Shown: positions 1-8,518 of the stretch, piece after piece
Position numbering within the stretch: the first letter of the stretch is position 1
How the letters are laid out: each line of letters opens with the position of its first letter
From: Streptomyces chrestomyceticus JCM 4735
GTDB lineage: Bacteria > Actinomycetota > Actinomycetes > Streptomycetales > Streptomycetaceae
NCBI RefSeq assembly: GCF_003865135.1
Contig: NZ_BHZC01000001.1
Location: 3,968,001 to 4,032,000, forward strand
DNA length: 64,000 nucleotides
Direction of reading: 5' to 3'
Program-made: the position numbers and the translations under genes
Notes under the pieces: generated by a model
What the model saw: only the letters and a program-made list of their open reading frames with translations
Told to the model about the DNA's origin: nothing
Databases searched by the model: none

Positions 1-503
1 CGGCCGGGCCGGGTTTTGAAGGTACTGGTGCGGTAGCCGAATGCGCACTGACCGGGCTGGAGTTCGGTGATCGTGCGCTGCTGCCAGTCGTAGACAGTGA
101 GGTGGGCAAGGGTGTCGGATATCTGCTGGCCGTAGGCGCCGGTGTTCTGCACCGGGGCGGCGCCGGCGGTGCCAGGGATGCCGCCAAGGTACTCGACGCC
201 GGACAGGCCCTCGTGGACGCAGTGCGCGACGAGATCGGCCAGCGGTTCTCCTGCCTGCACGGTGACTTCCACGATGTTGTTCCCGTGCCGGCGGAAGGTG
301 ATGCCGCGGGTCGCCATGCGCACCGCGGTGCCGGGGTGTCCGGCGTCGTCGGCGAGGGTGTTGCTGCCGCCCCCGAGAATGAACGGCGGGGTGGGAAGGC
401 CGCGTGCAAGGTCGGCCCAGTGGGCGGGATCGGTGTGGGTGAACAGCCGGTCGGCGGGGCCGCCCAGGCGCAAGGTGGTGTGGTCGGCCAGCAGCTCACT
501 CAT
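1..503 (-). CDS. MurB-like UDP-N-acetylenolpyruvoylglucosamine reductase (3' end off window)
   Basis: The N-terminal 167 residues of a MurB-type FAD enzyme, which reduces UDP-GlcNAc-enolpyruvate to UDP-MurNAc with NADPH in the cytoplasm. Visible motifs are the early LRLGGPA stretch, the FAD-binding ILGGGSNTL and the family signature GIPGTAGAAPVQNTGAYG. The C-terminal substrate-binding part lies beyond base 1. The ATG at 503-501 is preceded by GGGAGG at good spacing. It is the last visible gene of a four-gene minus-strand operon with MurA-like, hexapeptide and serine hydrolase genes, 14 bp after the hydrolase stop. Pairing with a MurA-like gene suggests the two first committed steps of muramic acid synthesis are duplicated here. 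Whether it feeds peptidoglycan or a secondary metabolite is unknown. Confidence 0.87.
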   Translation of the reverse strand, partial: MSELLADHTTLRLGGPADRLFTHTDPAHWADLARGLPTPPFILGGGSNTLADDAGHPGTAVRMATRGITFRRHGNNIVEVTVQAGEPLADLVAHCVHEGLSGVEYLGGIPGTAGAAPVQNTGAYGQQISDTLAHLTVYDWQQRTITELQPGQCAFGYRTSTFKTRPG

Positions 504-517
504 CGGGGCCCTCCCGG

Positions 518-1549
518 TCAGATGGCGGAGATGGTTTTGAGGGCGAGGGATCGCAAGGGTGCGATGCGGGTGCGGGCGACGCCGTGGTAGACGGCGTTGG
601 TGCAGATGACCAGGTAGCGGCCGGTGTCGGGGGCCAGGTAGAGGCTGGTTCCGGTGAAGCCGTGGTGGTAGGCGGTGCGGCCGCCGTCGGCCAGGACCCA
701 GGACAGGCCGCGGTCGAGGCCCGGCTCGATTGGGGCGTGCGGGACCAGGCTGGCCCGTAGCCAGCCGCCCAGTGCGCCGCCGTCCTGGTAGGCGGTGATC
801 AGGGCGTGGGCATAGGTGGCGAGGTCGCCGGGGGTGGAGAAGACGCCTGCGTGGCCGGCGATGCCGCCCATCAGGGCGGCGTTGTCGTCGTGGGCGGCAC
901 CCCAGATCCGGGGGGCGCCGGGCAGGCGCTGTTCGGTCGGGGCGACGTTCTGGGACCGGGTGACGGGGCCATAGCAGGTGCGGTGCATGCCCAGGCCGGT
1001 CCACAGTTCGTGGCCGAGCATGTCCAGGGGGGTCTGGTGGAGGTGGGTCAGGGCCAGGCCGAGCAGGATGTAGCCGCGGTTGATGTAGCGGTGCGGTCCG
1101 GGGTCGGTCTCCAGTGGTTCGCGCATCAGCAGTTCGTGCAGCGGGGTGTTGGTGTTGCGGTAGTGGTCCAGGCGGGTGGAGGCGCGCAGGCCGGAGGTGT
1201 GGGTGAGCAGCTGCCGGATGGTCGGGTTGCCGCTGGGGGCTTCACCGGTCGTCGGCGGCAGGGCGGTGCACACTGGTTCGTCCAGGTTCAGGAGCCCGGC
1301 ATCGAGGGCTCGGCCGGTCAGGGGCCAGGTGGCGACGACCTTGGTCAGGGAGGCGATGTCGTAGACCGTCTCGGCGGTGGGGGGTGCGTCGCCGCATTCG
1401 GGGGCGACGGTGCCGGCCGTCAGGATGCGCTGCTGGCCGTCGGTGGTGCCGCAGATGACGACGCCGCCGGGGCTGGCGCCGTCGTCGACGACGGCGGTCA
1501 GGGTCTCGTGCAGGCGGGCGGTGTCGGCGGCGGGGAACGGTACGGGCAT
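518..1549 (-). CDS. Serine hydrolase, class C beta-lactamase/DD-peptidase family
   Basis: A 343-residue penicillin-binding-like serine hydrolase. The SxxK nucleophile motif is SLTK at 67-70, the YxN motif is YIN at 155-157, and the third box appears as HHG near 295-297, as in class C and esterase-type members. No signal peptide is evident, so it probably acts in the cytoplasm, unlike ordinary PBPs. Its start overlaps the stop of the MurA-like gene (TGATG), so translation is likely coupled. In this setting it may act on a muropeptide-like or beta-lactam-like compound, as an esterase, transacylase or self-protection enzyme. The family call is firm; the substrate is unknown. Confidence 0.85.
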   Translation of the reverse strand: MPVPFPAADTARLHETLTAVVDDGASPGGVVICGTTDGQQRILTAGTVAPECGDAPPTAETVYDIASLTKVVATWPLTGRALDAGLLNLDEPVCTALPPTTGEAPSGNPTIRQLLTHTSGLRASTRLDHYRNTNTPLHELLMREPLETDPGPHRYINRGYILLGLALTHLHQTPLDMLGHELWTGLGMHRTCYGPVTRSQNVAPTEQRLPGAPRIWGAAHDDNAALMGGIAGHAGVFSTPGDLATYAHALITAYQDGGALGGWLRASLVPHAPIEPGLDRGLSWVLADGGRTAYHHGFTGTSLYLAPDTGRYLVICTNAVYHGVARTRIAPLRSLALKTISAI

Positions 1550-2862
1550 CAGGGCGCCTCCGTGGTCAGGGTGATGTCGGCTCCCAGCGTGGCGAGGTTG
1601 GCCAGCAGGTGTCCGTAGCCGCGCCGGAGATGGAAAGTTCCCCGGATCGTAGAGGTGAAGTCGGCGGCGAGGGCGGCGATCAGCAGCGCGGTCACCGCAC
1701 GGATGTCCCCGGCAGCGACCTGCGCCGCTCGCAGGCGCACGGGCCCGCGGACGCGAATTGCCGGGCCGCGGGAGGTGAGGTCGGCGCCGAGGGCGCGCAG
1801 TCCCGCACAGTGCGTGTCGCGGCGGGGGTACACCCGCTCGGTGATCAGCGAGGTGCCCCGTGCCTGGGTGAGCAGGGCGGCGAGTTGGGGTGCGGTGTCG
1901 GTCGGCACGCCGGGGTGCGGTCCGGTGGCGGCCTGCACGGCGCGCAGGCCGTGGTGGTGCGCGCGCAGGGCGCCGTCCGCGCCGTCGGCGACCTTAAGGC
2001 CGGCGGCGGCGAAGACGTCGGTGAGCCCGCGGGGGAGGTCTGCGGTGCTGATGCCGTCGAGGGTGATGCTGCCGCCGGTGGCGGCGGCCATCATGATCAT
2101 GGTGGCTGCTTCGATGCGGTCACCGGCTACCGCGAACGTCCCTCCGGCGATCCGGTCGCTGCCGGTGACGTGCAGGCCGTCCTGGTCGGCGTGAACGGTG
2201 GCGCCGCGCTCGGCGAGGAAGCGGGCGGTCTCGGTGACTTCGGGTTCAACGGACGGGTGGGTGATGCGGCTGGTGCCCGGTGTGCGGGCGGCGAGCAGCA
2301 GGGCGGTCACCGTGGCGCCCAGACTGGGGCCGTACGGTGTGGCCACATCGACGGTGAACGGGCGCAGCCCGTGCGGGGCGCGGGCGTGGATGCCGGTGGT
2401 GTCGGCGGTGACGCGGGCGCCGGCGGCCTGCATGGCGGCCAGGTGCCGGTCGATCAGGCGTGGGCAGAAGGCGTCGCCGCCCGGGTAGGGGAAGACGACC
2501 TGCCCGGCGCGGGCCAGGACGGCGGCGGCCAGGACGGCGGTGGTGCGCACGCGGTGGCCCAGGTCTGCGTCGATGACCGGGCGGACCGTCGTGGCCGGGG
2601 TCACGGTGAACCGGCCGATGTCGGCGGTGGTGGCGGCTCCGGTGCGGGAAAGGATCTGGGCGCATACCTGGGTGTCGAGGATGTCCGGCGCGGCGGTCAG
2701 GCGAACGGGGGTGTCGGCCAGCAGCGCCGCGGCGTACAGGTGCAGGGCGATGTTCTTGCTGCCCTGGACGGGGATTCGGCCGGTCAGCCGGTGGCCGCCG
2801 GTCACGCGCAGGACGGCGGTGTCGTGGGCGGCGCAGACAGGGGTCAGGGGCATCGCGTTCAC
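1549..2862 (-). CDS. MurA-like UDP-GlcNAc 1-carboxyvinyltransferase with Asp in place of the catalytic Cys
   Basis: An EPSP-synthase-fold enzyme of 437 residues that would transfer enolpyruvate from PEP to UDP-GlcNAc. The substrate-binding lysine sits in PVQGSKNIA (K36, N37). The mobile-loop motif reads PGGDAF, with Asp130 where E. coli MurA has Cys115. Asp at this site is known from mycobacterial and chlamydial MurA and makes those enzymes insensitive to fosfomycin. The annotated start is GTG at 2862, overlapping the preceding gene's stop by 4 bp; ATG at 2853 is an alternative. It lies in an operon with a MurB-like gene and is likely an accessory rather than housekeeping copy, because no cell-division cluster surrounds it. 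Confidence 0.88.
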   Translation of the reverse strand: MNAMPLTPVCAAHDTAVLRVTGGHRLTGRIPVQGSKNIALHLYAAALLADTPVRLTAAPDILDTQVCAQILSRTGAATTADIGRFTVTPATTVRPVIDADLGHRVRTTAVLAAAVLARAGQVVFPYPGGDAFCPRLIDRHLAAMQAAGARVTADTTGIHARAPHGLRPFTVDVATPYGPSLGATVTALLLAARTPGTSRITHPSVEPEVTETARFLAERGATVHADQDGLHVTGSDRIAGGTFAVAGDRIEAATMIMMAAATGGSITLDGISTADLPRGLTDVFAAAGLKVADGADGALRAHHHGLRAVQAATGPHPGVPTDTAPQLAALLTQARGTSLITERVYPRRDTHCAGLRALGADLTSRGPAIRVRGPVRLRAAQVAAGDIRAVTALLIAALAADFTSTIRGTFHLRRGYGHLLANLATLGADITLTTEAP

Positions 2863-3593
2863 CGGATCCGGGAGCCGGCGGGCAGGAAGCCGCCGATGTG
2901 ATCGCGCGGGTAAAGGACCGTACCGGGGCCGATGAGCGTGCCCGGGGCCAGCACGGTTCCGGCGGGCAGGGCTACCTCATCGCCGATGACGGCGCCGAAT
3001 TTCGTCTGGCCGGTGCCGATCCTCTGCCGGTCGAGGGTGACGATGATTTCGTCCAGGGCCGGTTCGGCGACCGGTCCACGGTCGCACCGCAGTGCGGTGG
3101 TGGAGCAAAACGATCCGACGTTGACGCGCCGCCCGACCACCGAGTCGCCGATGAAGCTGGGGTGCTTCATGAACACGTGCCCGATCAGCAGGCTGCGGGT
3201 GATCTCCGCGCCGAACCCGATCCGGCAGCCGGGGCCGATGACGCTGTGGTCACGGACGAGAGCCCCGGCGGCGACGATGGCCCCGGCCCCCACCACCACG
3301 GGGCCGATGACCTGGGCGCCTGCCTCGATGCGCGCACCCGGCTGCACGGTGACCGGCCCGTGCACCAAGGCGCCGTCTTCGATGTGCCCGCCTCCGCGGG
3401 CCAAGGGGTGTGCGGGGTCGGGGGCGTCGAGGAAAGCGGCCAGGGCGGCCTTGATGTCGAAGACGGTGCGGCACTGAGCCAGCAGACCAGCAAGGCCCGG
3501 GGGCAGAGCGTCGGTGTCTGTGAAGTACGACGGGGCGAGGCGGGCGTCGGCGGCCGGCCTCGCGGGCGCTGTGGCGGAGAGGGGCTGCACCAA
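2859..3593 (-). CDS. Hexapeptide-repeat (left-handed beta-helix) transferase-like protein
   Basis: A 244-residue protein whose centre and C-terminus are built of imperfect hexapeptide turns ([LIV]-G-x(4)), for example the stretches around VIGPVVVGAGAIVAAGALV and VIGDEVALPAGTVLAPG. This is the fold of GlmU and other sugar-nucleotide acyltransferases. No N-terminal nucleotidyltransferase domain with a GxGxR loop is visible, so it resembles the GlmU C-terminal half or a sugar-NTP transferase-like accessory protein. It is the first gene of the mur-like operon and is transcribed divergently from the XRE regulator. Two decayed relatives lie at 5.3 and 8.1 kb. The acyl donor and substrate are unknown. 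Confidence 0.72.
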   Translation of the reverse strand: MVQPLSATAPARPAADARLAPSYFTDTDALPPGLAGLLAQCRTVFDIKAALAAFLDAPDPAHPLARGGGHIEDGALVHGPVTVQPGARIEAGAQVIGPVVVGAGAIVAAGALVRDHSVIGPGCRIGFGAEITRSLLIGHVFMKHPSFIGDSVVGRRVNVGSFCSTTALRCDRGPVAEPALDEIIVTLDRQRIGTGQTKFGAVIGDEVALPAGTVLAPGTLIGPGTVLYPRDHIGGFLPAGSRIR

Positions 3594-3689
3594 TTCCTCC
3601 AGGGTTCGAGGGGCGGCCTGCCGGGTGCCGGCCGCCGCACGTCCACGTCACCGCACGGGGGAAGGTGTCGGCAGGGGTGATGCCGGGGG

Positions 3690-3717
3690 ATGCAAACGCT
3701 TTTGCATGCGATGCAAA
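3690..3717. promoter_or_regulatory. ATGCAAA operator-like array between divergent genes
   Basis: Three 7-bp half-sites are seen: ATGCAAA at 3690-3696, its inverted copy TTTGCAT at 3701-3707 (4-bp spacer), and a third ATGCAAA at 3711-3717. The array lies in the intergenic region between the hexapeptide/mur operon start (3593) and the XRE regulator start (3791). It is a good candidate binding site for that regulator, controlling both directions. Regulator identity is inference. Confidence 0.6.
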
Positions 3718-3790
3718 GGGTCTTGCCGCACCGGCTGGGTATCTCTACGGCGACAGCGCGGCTTCGGCTCTCGCAGCGGACGGGTGTGTG

Positions 3791-5182
3791 ATGGCCACTA
3801 CCTCAGATCCTGCCTCTACAGCCTTCTCACCGGGGGAGTTGGTACGGCGAACGCGCAAGGAGAAGGGATGGACCCTCGCGCGCCTCGGGCGGCTCACCGG
3901 ATACTCCACGGCTCAGGTATCCCGCTATGAGCGCGGCATCTCCCCCATGACAGATGTGGCCGTGTTGCGGTGCTTCGCCCACACCCTGGGCATCCCTTTG
4001 AAGTCCTTCGGTCTCGCCGCTCCCGCGCCTGTGGCCGAGGTACGACACGGCCAGGTAGTCGCACCGATCTCGGCGTACCCCCGCCTTCCCGCCCATACAG
4101 TGGGCAGCCCCCGGCAGGAGGATGGTGAAGCAGCAGTGCGGCGACGGCAGTTGCTGGCGAACCTGGCGGTCACGGCCGCCGCAGCCGCTGGCGCCCCGCT
4201 CCTGAGCGGCGATACGGCCCCCACCAACGATGCAGTCTTGGGGGACATCCTCGTCAGCCGTCTACGGGATGCGATGCTCGGCCTGGGCCAGCGGCCCCCC
4301 GACGTGCGCCCCGAGTCTCTGGACCGGGACCTGTCCCGCGCCCTGACCGACTTCCACACCTGCCAGTACGCCAGCCTCGCCATCCGGCTGCCCCGGCTCA
4401 TCCAAGCCGGGCACGCGCTGACCACCAGCAGCGACAGCCCCCAGCATCACCTGCTGCTCGCCCACTGCTACACCCTGGCCACCCGCATGTTCATCAAACT
4501 CGACGAACAGCAGCTCGGCTGGATGGCCGCCGACCGCGCCCGCCAACTCGCCACCACCGCCAATGACCCACTCGCGGTAGCAGAGGCCGCCCGAAATCTT
4601 GCTGTCCTGGCACGTAAAGCCCACTGGCACGATCAGGCGCTCTCCCTCGCCCTGGCCGCCGCCGACGACCCCGCCCTCCGCGCCGCCGGACGGCGGGGCG
4701 CTGCTCAGCGCGGCCTGCTCATCCAGTCCGCGGCCTACACCGCCGCCCGCAACGGCGACCGCGACGGCATGCGCGACCTGACCGCCGAAGCCGCGTCCAT
4801 CGCCGACGGGCTCGGAGGAACCACTTTGCTTCGCGACCACGGCGGCGGCTTCAGCCCCGTCACCGTCCAGCTTCACCTGGTCTCCGCAGAAAATTCCGCC
4901 GGCGACCCAGCAGCCGCGCTCGCCGCGGCCCGCGTCCTCTCGCCCAGGGCCCTGCCCAGCGACGAGCGGCGCTCTCGCTACCACACGGACGTTGCCACCG
5001 CCCTCGCTCACCGCGGCCGCCGCGACGAATGCGTACGCGCACTCCTGGCCGCCGAACAGCAAGCGCCGGAAGAGACCCACGCGCGCCCCGCTGTGAAGTC
5101 GCTCATCTCCGGGCTGCTGGTCTCCGGACGCACCACGCCGGAACTACGTGGTCTCGCCGCACGCTCAGGCGTCCTAGCCTGA
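3791..5182 (+). CDS. XRE-family regulator with TPR-like C-terminus
   Basis: A 463-residue regulator with an N-terminal helix-turn-helix at about 15-70, including the recognition segment LTGYSTAQVSRYERG. An arginine/alanine-rich hydrophobic stretch follows (RRRQLLANLAV from about 117), common in this Streptomyces regulator class. The rest is alpha-helical, TPR-like sequence. The reading frame is open upstream to 3665, but that part would run over the ATGCAAA repeats, so ATG 3791 is preferred. Divergent placement from the mur-like operon suggests it is the pathway regulator and probably autoregulated. Ligand and sign of regulation are unknown. Confidence 0.82.
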   Translation: MATTSDPASTAFSPGELVRRTRKEKGWTLARLGRLTGYSTAQVSRYERGISPMTDVAVLRCFAHTLGIPLKSFGLAAPAPVAEVRHGQVVAPISAYPRLPAHTVGSPRQEDGEAAVRRRQLLANLAVTAAAAAGAPLLSGDTAPTNDAVLGDILVSRLRDAMLGLGQRPPDVRPESLDRDLSRALTDFHTCQYASLAIRLPRLIQAGHALTTSSDSPQHHLLLAHCYTLATRMFIKLDEQQLGWMAADRARQLATTANDPLAVAEAARNLAVLARKAHWHDQALSLALAAADDPALRAAGRRGAAQRGLLIQSAAYTAARNGDRDGMRDLTAEAASIADGLGGTTLLRDHGGGFSPVTVQLHLVSAENSAGDPAAALAAARVLSPRALPSDERRSRYHTDVATALAHRGRRDECVRALLAAEQQAPEETHARPAVKSLISGLLVSGRTTPELRGLAARSGVLA

Positions 5183-5323
5183 ACCGACAAGAAGCTGGGA
5201 CACCACCGCCACTTCGCGACTCTCACAGCGCCTGCTTCCAGCCCATAGCATGCGGCGGGCGGGCCATGCGCCACACGGTGCGCCAGCGCATCGGCTCCCC
5301 GGGGCCGCACGGGGTGCGCACGC

Positions 5324-5680
5324 GTGCTGTGCGCGGGCGCCCAAGCGGGCTTCAACTGCGAGGTCACCCGCTGCTTCCTTGGCGAACGGGCCGTCCTCGG
5401 GCACCGCATCGGCACCAACCGCACCCTCGTCGGCGCCGACGCCCACCTGTCCGCCGGCCTCACCGTCGCCGCCAGTAGCCTGTGGAACAACGATCTGCGC
5501 CACCCCGACCGCGAAATTATCTTCCGGGTGCCGGACGGCCTCTCCCACTGCGGTACCTCCCGCTTCGGCGGCGTGATCGGCGATGGCAGCCAGACCGGCG
5601 ACACCATCAGCCTCGGCCCCGGCATCGCCAGCGGCGTCACCCTCGCCGACCGCATCATCACCGCGCCGCCTACGGAAGTC
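5324..5680 (+). pseudogene. Decayed hexapeptide-repeat protein, copy 1
   Basis: The translation contains a stretch alignable by eye with the centre and C-terminus of the intact protein at 2859-3593, e.g. EIIFRVPDG followed by SRFGGVIGD against EIIVTLDRQ and TKFGAVIGD. There is no credible start or ribosome site, the beta-helix turns are degraded, and the tail past about 5680 is unrelated sequence. A close nucleotide relative lies near 8.1 kb. I read it as a duplicated and decaying copy of the mur-operon hexapeptide gene. Confidence 0.6.
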
Positions 5681-5913
5681 ACTCACATCTGGCATCAGCG
5701 CCCTCGCCGCGTTTCTCCGAGAAACACCACCGGGAGCCAACGCCAACTACACAACTTTCAGCGAGTGCGCAAGACCACCATGCACGCCAAGTACCGATCG
5801 ACTAGCGCCACGGTCGTTGTCGCTCCTCGCATGCCCCTGCTGCCTCCATAAGATCTCTACACCTCCCGCACATCAGGGCGGGTTTGGGAAGTTCCGACAG
5901 ATCGAGGAAGTCA

Positions 5914-7221
5914 ATGAATCGCCACCGTAGGCGGATTCTTTCGGCAGCAACATCGCTGGCAGCAGTCGCCTCCCTGGCCTTGGCCGGTAGTGTCCACGCT
6001 TCGGACCACTCTCAGCAGCCCACGAACGATCACCAGGTGCTCGGCACCGTCGAAGCCGCCAGTCTGCCCTCCGCAGACCCCAGCCAGGGCGGAGTGAAAA
6101 TTGGGAGCAGTGAGTCATGCTCCCCCATCGCGCTCTCGGAACAAGCCGCCCACAGTGGAGCGACCAAGGCATGCGTGTCGACCAAACCTCTGACGAGACC
6201 AAGCTCCGCTTTAGCACGGACGTCCGGTCAGTTGGCCGCGAATGAGGCGTGTGACATCACCAAGCCGGGTTACTGGACCTGGACTCGGACTGGCGGCATG
6301 TGTCTCAACGGTATGGAGACCACCTATACCCTCCGCGACGACAAGGGTAAAGTGCTGGGCACCGGCGTGATGAACGTCAAGAGTAGTATGGCTCTTGACG
6401 CGGCCAGCACCAGCTGGAAAGAACTGATCACTGTCCAGGTGACCGCAGTGACCGGTCAAGTGAAGAACCTCAACATCGCTTTCGACGTGGGCTGCACTTC
6501 GTCCTGCTCCGCAACAAACAGCCGTCCCTGGACTGGAGGTAAGTCACTGGGCAAGGGCGCGCAGGCGTCCGGGTCAGTGGCCTACACAGACAAGGTCGCA
6601 TCCGGCGGCGTCGACAACGTTCAGACGAAGTACCACATGTACGTCACCACCACGGGCAGTATTCCTACCCAGCCGAACGTGAACTGGCAGAGCCTGCCCG
6701 AGGCAAAGATCCGTTGCGACGCCATGTTCGCCACGTCCGGCTGTGTCATTCCTGAGCGCCGCGCCACCTTGCAGTACTCCCTCTCCGACCCGACACACGG
6801 AGCAGCTGCCGCTACTTATGGCTTCGCCCAGCAGAACTTGCGCAACTGGGCCCCCTTGAGCCGAGCGGACGGCCTCGGCGACGCCAATCGGAAACGCACG
6901 TGCGGCGAAAAGAGTAGTGACCCGTTCGTGCCTATTCCCACCACGGTTCCTGACGACTCGTGCGACGAGTTCCCCTTCGCCGGATCTTTCGAGGGCGGAA
7001 CCGACGGTGCCCTGTGTGCTGACATCGTCCCGCTGTACGAGAACGGCCAGTGGAAGATCTATGAGGCTCGCAAGGACAAGCCGGTCACCTACAAGGAACC
7101 GTGCGTGCGCGGGCACGTCGCTCTGGGGGCCAACAAGTCCGCCGGCGGCAAGTACGGTTCTTTCGTGAAGCAGCAGCGCATCATCGACACCGAGAAGTAC
7201 AACGTCAGCGTCATCGCCTGA
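5914..7221 (+). CDS. Secreted NucA/NucB-type deoxyribonuclease
   Basis: A 435-residue protein with a typical Sec signal: MNRHRRR, then a hydrophobic core, then an A-x-A-like site near residue 29. The C-terminal 110 residues carry features of the NucA/NucB nuclease family: SCDEFPFAGSFEGG, a GALCADI segment, and a terminal CVRGHV then G-K-Y-G-S-F stretch. The 300-residue middle is beta-rich with cysteine pairs and no domain I can name. The ATG at 5914 has GAGGAAG upstream. It is followed by a strong hairpin, so it is probably monocistronic. Roles could include nutrient scavenging or action on extracellular DNA. Confidence 0.78.
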   Translation: MNRHRRRILSAATSLAAVASLALAGSVHASDHSQQPTNDHQVLGTVEAASLPSADPSQGGVKIGSSESCSPIALSEQAAHSGATKACVSTKPLTRPSSALARTSGQLAANEACDITKPGYWTWTRTGGMCLNGMETTYTLRDDKGKVLGTGVMNVKSSMALDAASTSWKELITVQVTAVTGQVKNLNIAFDVGCTSSCSATNSRPWTGGKSLGKGAQASGSVAYTDKVASGGVDNVQTKYHMYVTTTGSIPTQPNVNWQSLPEAKIRCDAMFATSGCVIPERRATLQYSLSDPTHGAAAATYGFAQQNLRNWAPLSRADGLGDANRKRTCGEKSSDPFVPIPTTVPDDSCDEFPFAGSFEGGTDGALCADIVPLYENGQWKIYEARKDKPVTYKEPCVRGHVALGANKSAGGKYGSFVKQQRIIDTEKYNVSVIA

Positions 7222-7241
7222 CGCATCACGCGACAGCACTC

Positions 7242-7276
7242 CTAGGGCCCCGAGGACCATCTCTTCGGGGCCCTAG
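7242..7276 (+). terminator. Hairpin terminator after the nuclease gene
   Basis: A perfect 12-bp inverted repeat, CTAGGGCCCCGA (7242-7253) and TCGGGGCCCTAG (7265-7276), with an 11-nt loop, 20 bp after the nuclease stop and before the next gene's ribosome site. Confidence 0.8.
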
Positions 7277-7297
7277 CGTAAGACCGATGGAGACGCC

Positions 7298-7966
7298 ATG
7301 AACAACTTCACGACCACCCCGTGGGAGTGGGCTCAAGATCCGAATGCCGTGATGTGGTGCCTGACCTTCACCCGCGGCATCAGTCCGCACGATGTCCTCA
7401 GCCGATACGGGGCCGACCACCAGACCGCCCAGCTCCTTGACCGGCAGCAAGCCGCCGTGCTCAGCAAGGACAGCCCGCCGGATGGCTCAGTGCTGCGGGC
7501 CGGGCCTCTGGGCGAGTGGTCCTTCTGCTTCGAGGATTACGGGGTCATGGGCGCGATGCCAGGCCCTCTGTCTGCGCTTTCCCACGGTACGGAAACCCTC
7601 AGCGTCCTTATGGGTGGCGATGGCATGAATGGTTTCGCCCACTGGCGCGACTCGCAATGCACCGAACGGTTCGAGCCCGGATTCTCCAACACCAAGCCAA
7701 ACCCACCGCACCCCTGGTGGGACCGAGTGCAAGGCCGACTCGATGCCTCCGGTGAGGAGTACCCCGGCCTAGTTCCGGTCCTCGAAGCGATAGCCGACCA
7801 CTCCAGCACGGTACTCGACACGCTGACCCTCCACGGACCACTGCTGACCCTATGGCTCGACGACAGCAGCCGAGCCCCCGACCCGACACCTCGACCTCAC
7901 CCCGCAGTCAGTCAGCAGCTAGGCCGCCCCCTGGGCAGCCTCGTGCTTCCTCCAACTGATCAGTAG
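7298..7966 (+). CDS. DUF6461-like protein
   Basis: A soluble 222-residue protein. Its N-terminus, with WCLTFTRGISPHDVLSRYGAD and a W-SFCFEDYG segment, resembles DUF6461 proteins common in Streptomyces and often sited near secreted or defence genes. No catalytic motif, signal peptide or membrane segment is visible. GGAG lies upstream of the ATG. It stands alone after the terminator of the nuclease gene and before a decayed hexapeptide copy. Function unknown; an immunity-type role for the nuclease neighbour is possible but nothing in the sequence proves it. Confidence 0.65.
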   Translation: MNNFTTTPWEWAQDPNAVMWCLTFTRGISPHDVLSRYGADHQTAQLLDRQQAAVLSKDSPPDGSVLRAGPLGEWSFCFEDYGVMGAMPGPLSALSHGTETLSVLMGGDGMNGFAHWRDSQCTERFEPGFSNTKPNPPHPWWDRVQGRLDASGEEYPGLVPVLEAIADHSSTVLDTLTLHGPLLTLWLDDSSRAPDPTPRPHPAVSQQLGRPLGSLVLPPTDQ

Positions 7967-8059
7967 CCTGACGCACCTCACGCACAGCCCCTACGGAAAG
8001 CTGGAGGCCACCAACCACAGCGTTCATCAGAGCTGACCCGGCCTGCACCGCCGGGCCCT

Positions 8060-8400
8060 GGCCGGCGTGCGCGACCGCATCACGGCAGCGCACTGTGCGC
8101 CGCCGCCTGGACCAGCCTCAACTGCACCCTCGTCGGCACCGACGCGTACCTGTACGCCGGCCTCACCGTCGCCGCCATCAGCCTGTGCAACGCCGACCTG
8201 CGCCGCCCCGACCGCGAGATCATCTTTCGGGTACCGGACGGCCTCTACCGCTGCTCCGCGCTTCGGCGGCATCCTCGGCGACGACTGCCAGACCGGCAAC
8301 AACATCAGCCTCGGCCCCGGCACCGCCATCGGCTCCCACTGCCGCATCGCCAGCCGGCCGTGCCGTCGATGCCGACAGCGTGATCACCGCGCCTCATACC
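8060..8400 (+). pseudogene. Decayed hexapeptide-repeat protein, copy 2
   Basis: The DNA at about 8118-8345 closely matches about 5428-5650 of copy 1 (shared peptides LVG-DA-L-AGLTVAA and DREIIFRVPDGL). Here the frame shifts after RVPDGLYRC: the continuing match (RFGGILGDDCQTGNNISLGPG) is in another frame. Relative to copy 1, about 60 bp are missing just before the matching segment. No start codon with a ribosome site is seen. Confidence 0.6.
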
Positions 8401-8518
8401 GCTGGCATCGGCATCCGCCTCGCCCTGCGCCGAAGCGTCTCCATCGGCAACGGCTCCCCCAGCCCCGTACCTGCGAAAACGATCAGTCCCCAAGGGAGTC
8501 GACGTCGCTAAAAGTGAC

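Noticed and set aside
2859..3593. Full-length bifunctional GlmU
   Set aside because: No N-terminal uridylyltransferase domain and only 244 residues.
3665..3790. Extended N-terminus of the XRE regulator
   Set aside because: It would translate across the ATGCAAA repeats, has no ribosome site, and HTH proteins of this type start shortly before the helix-turn-helix.
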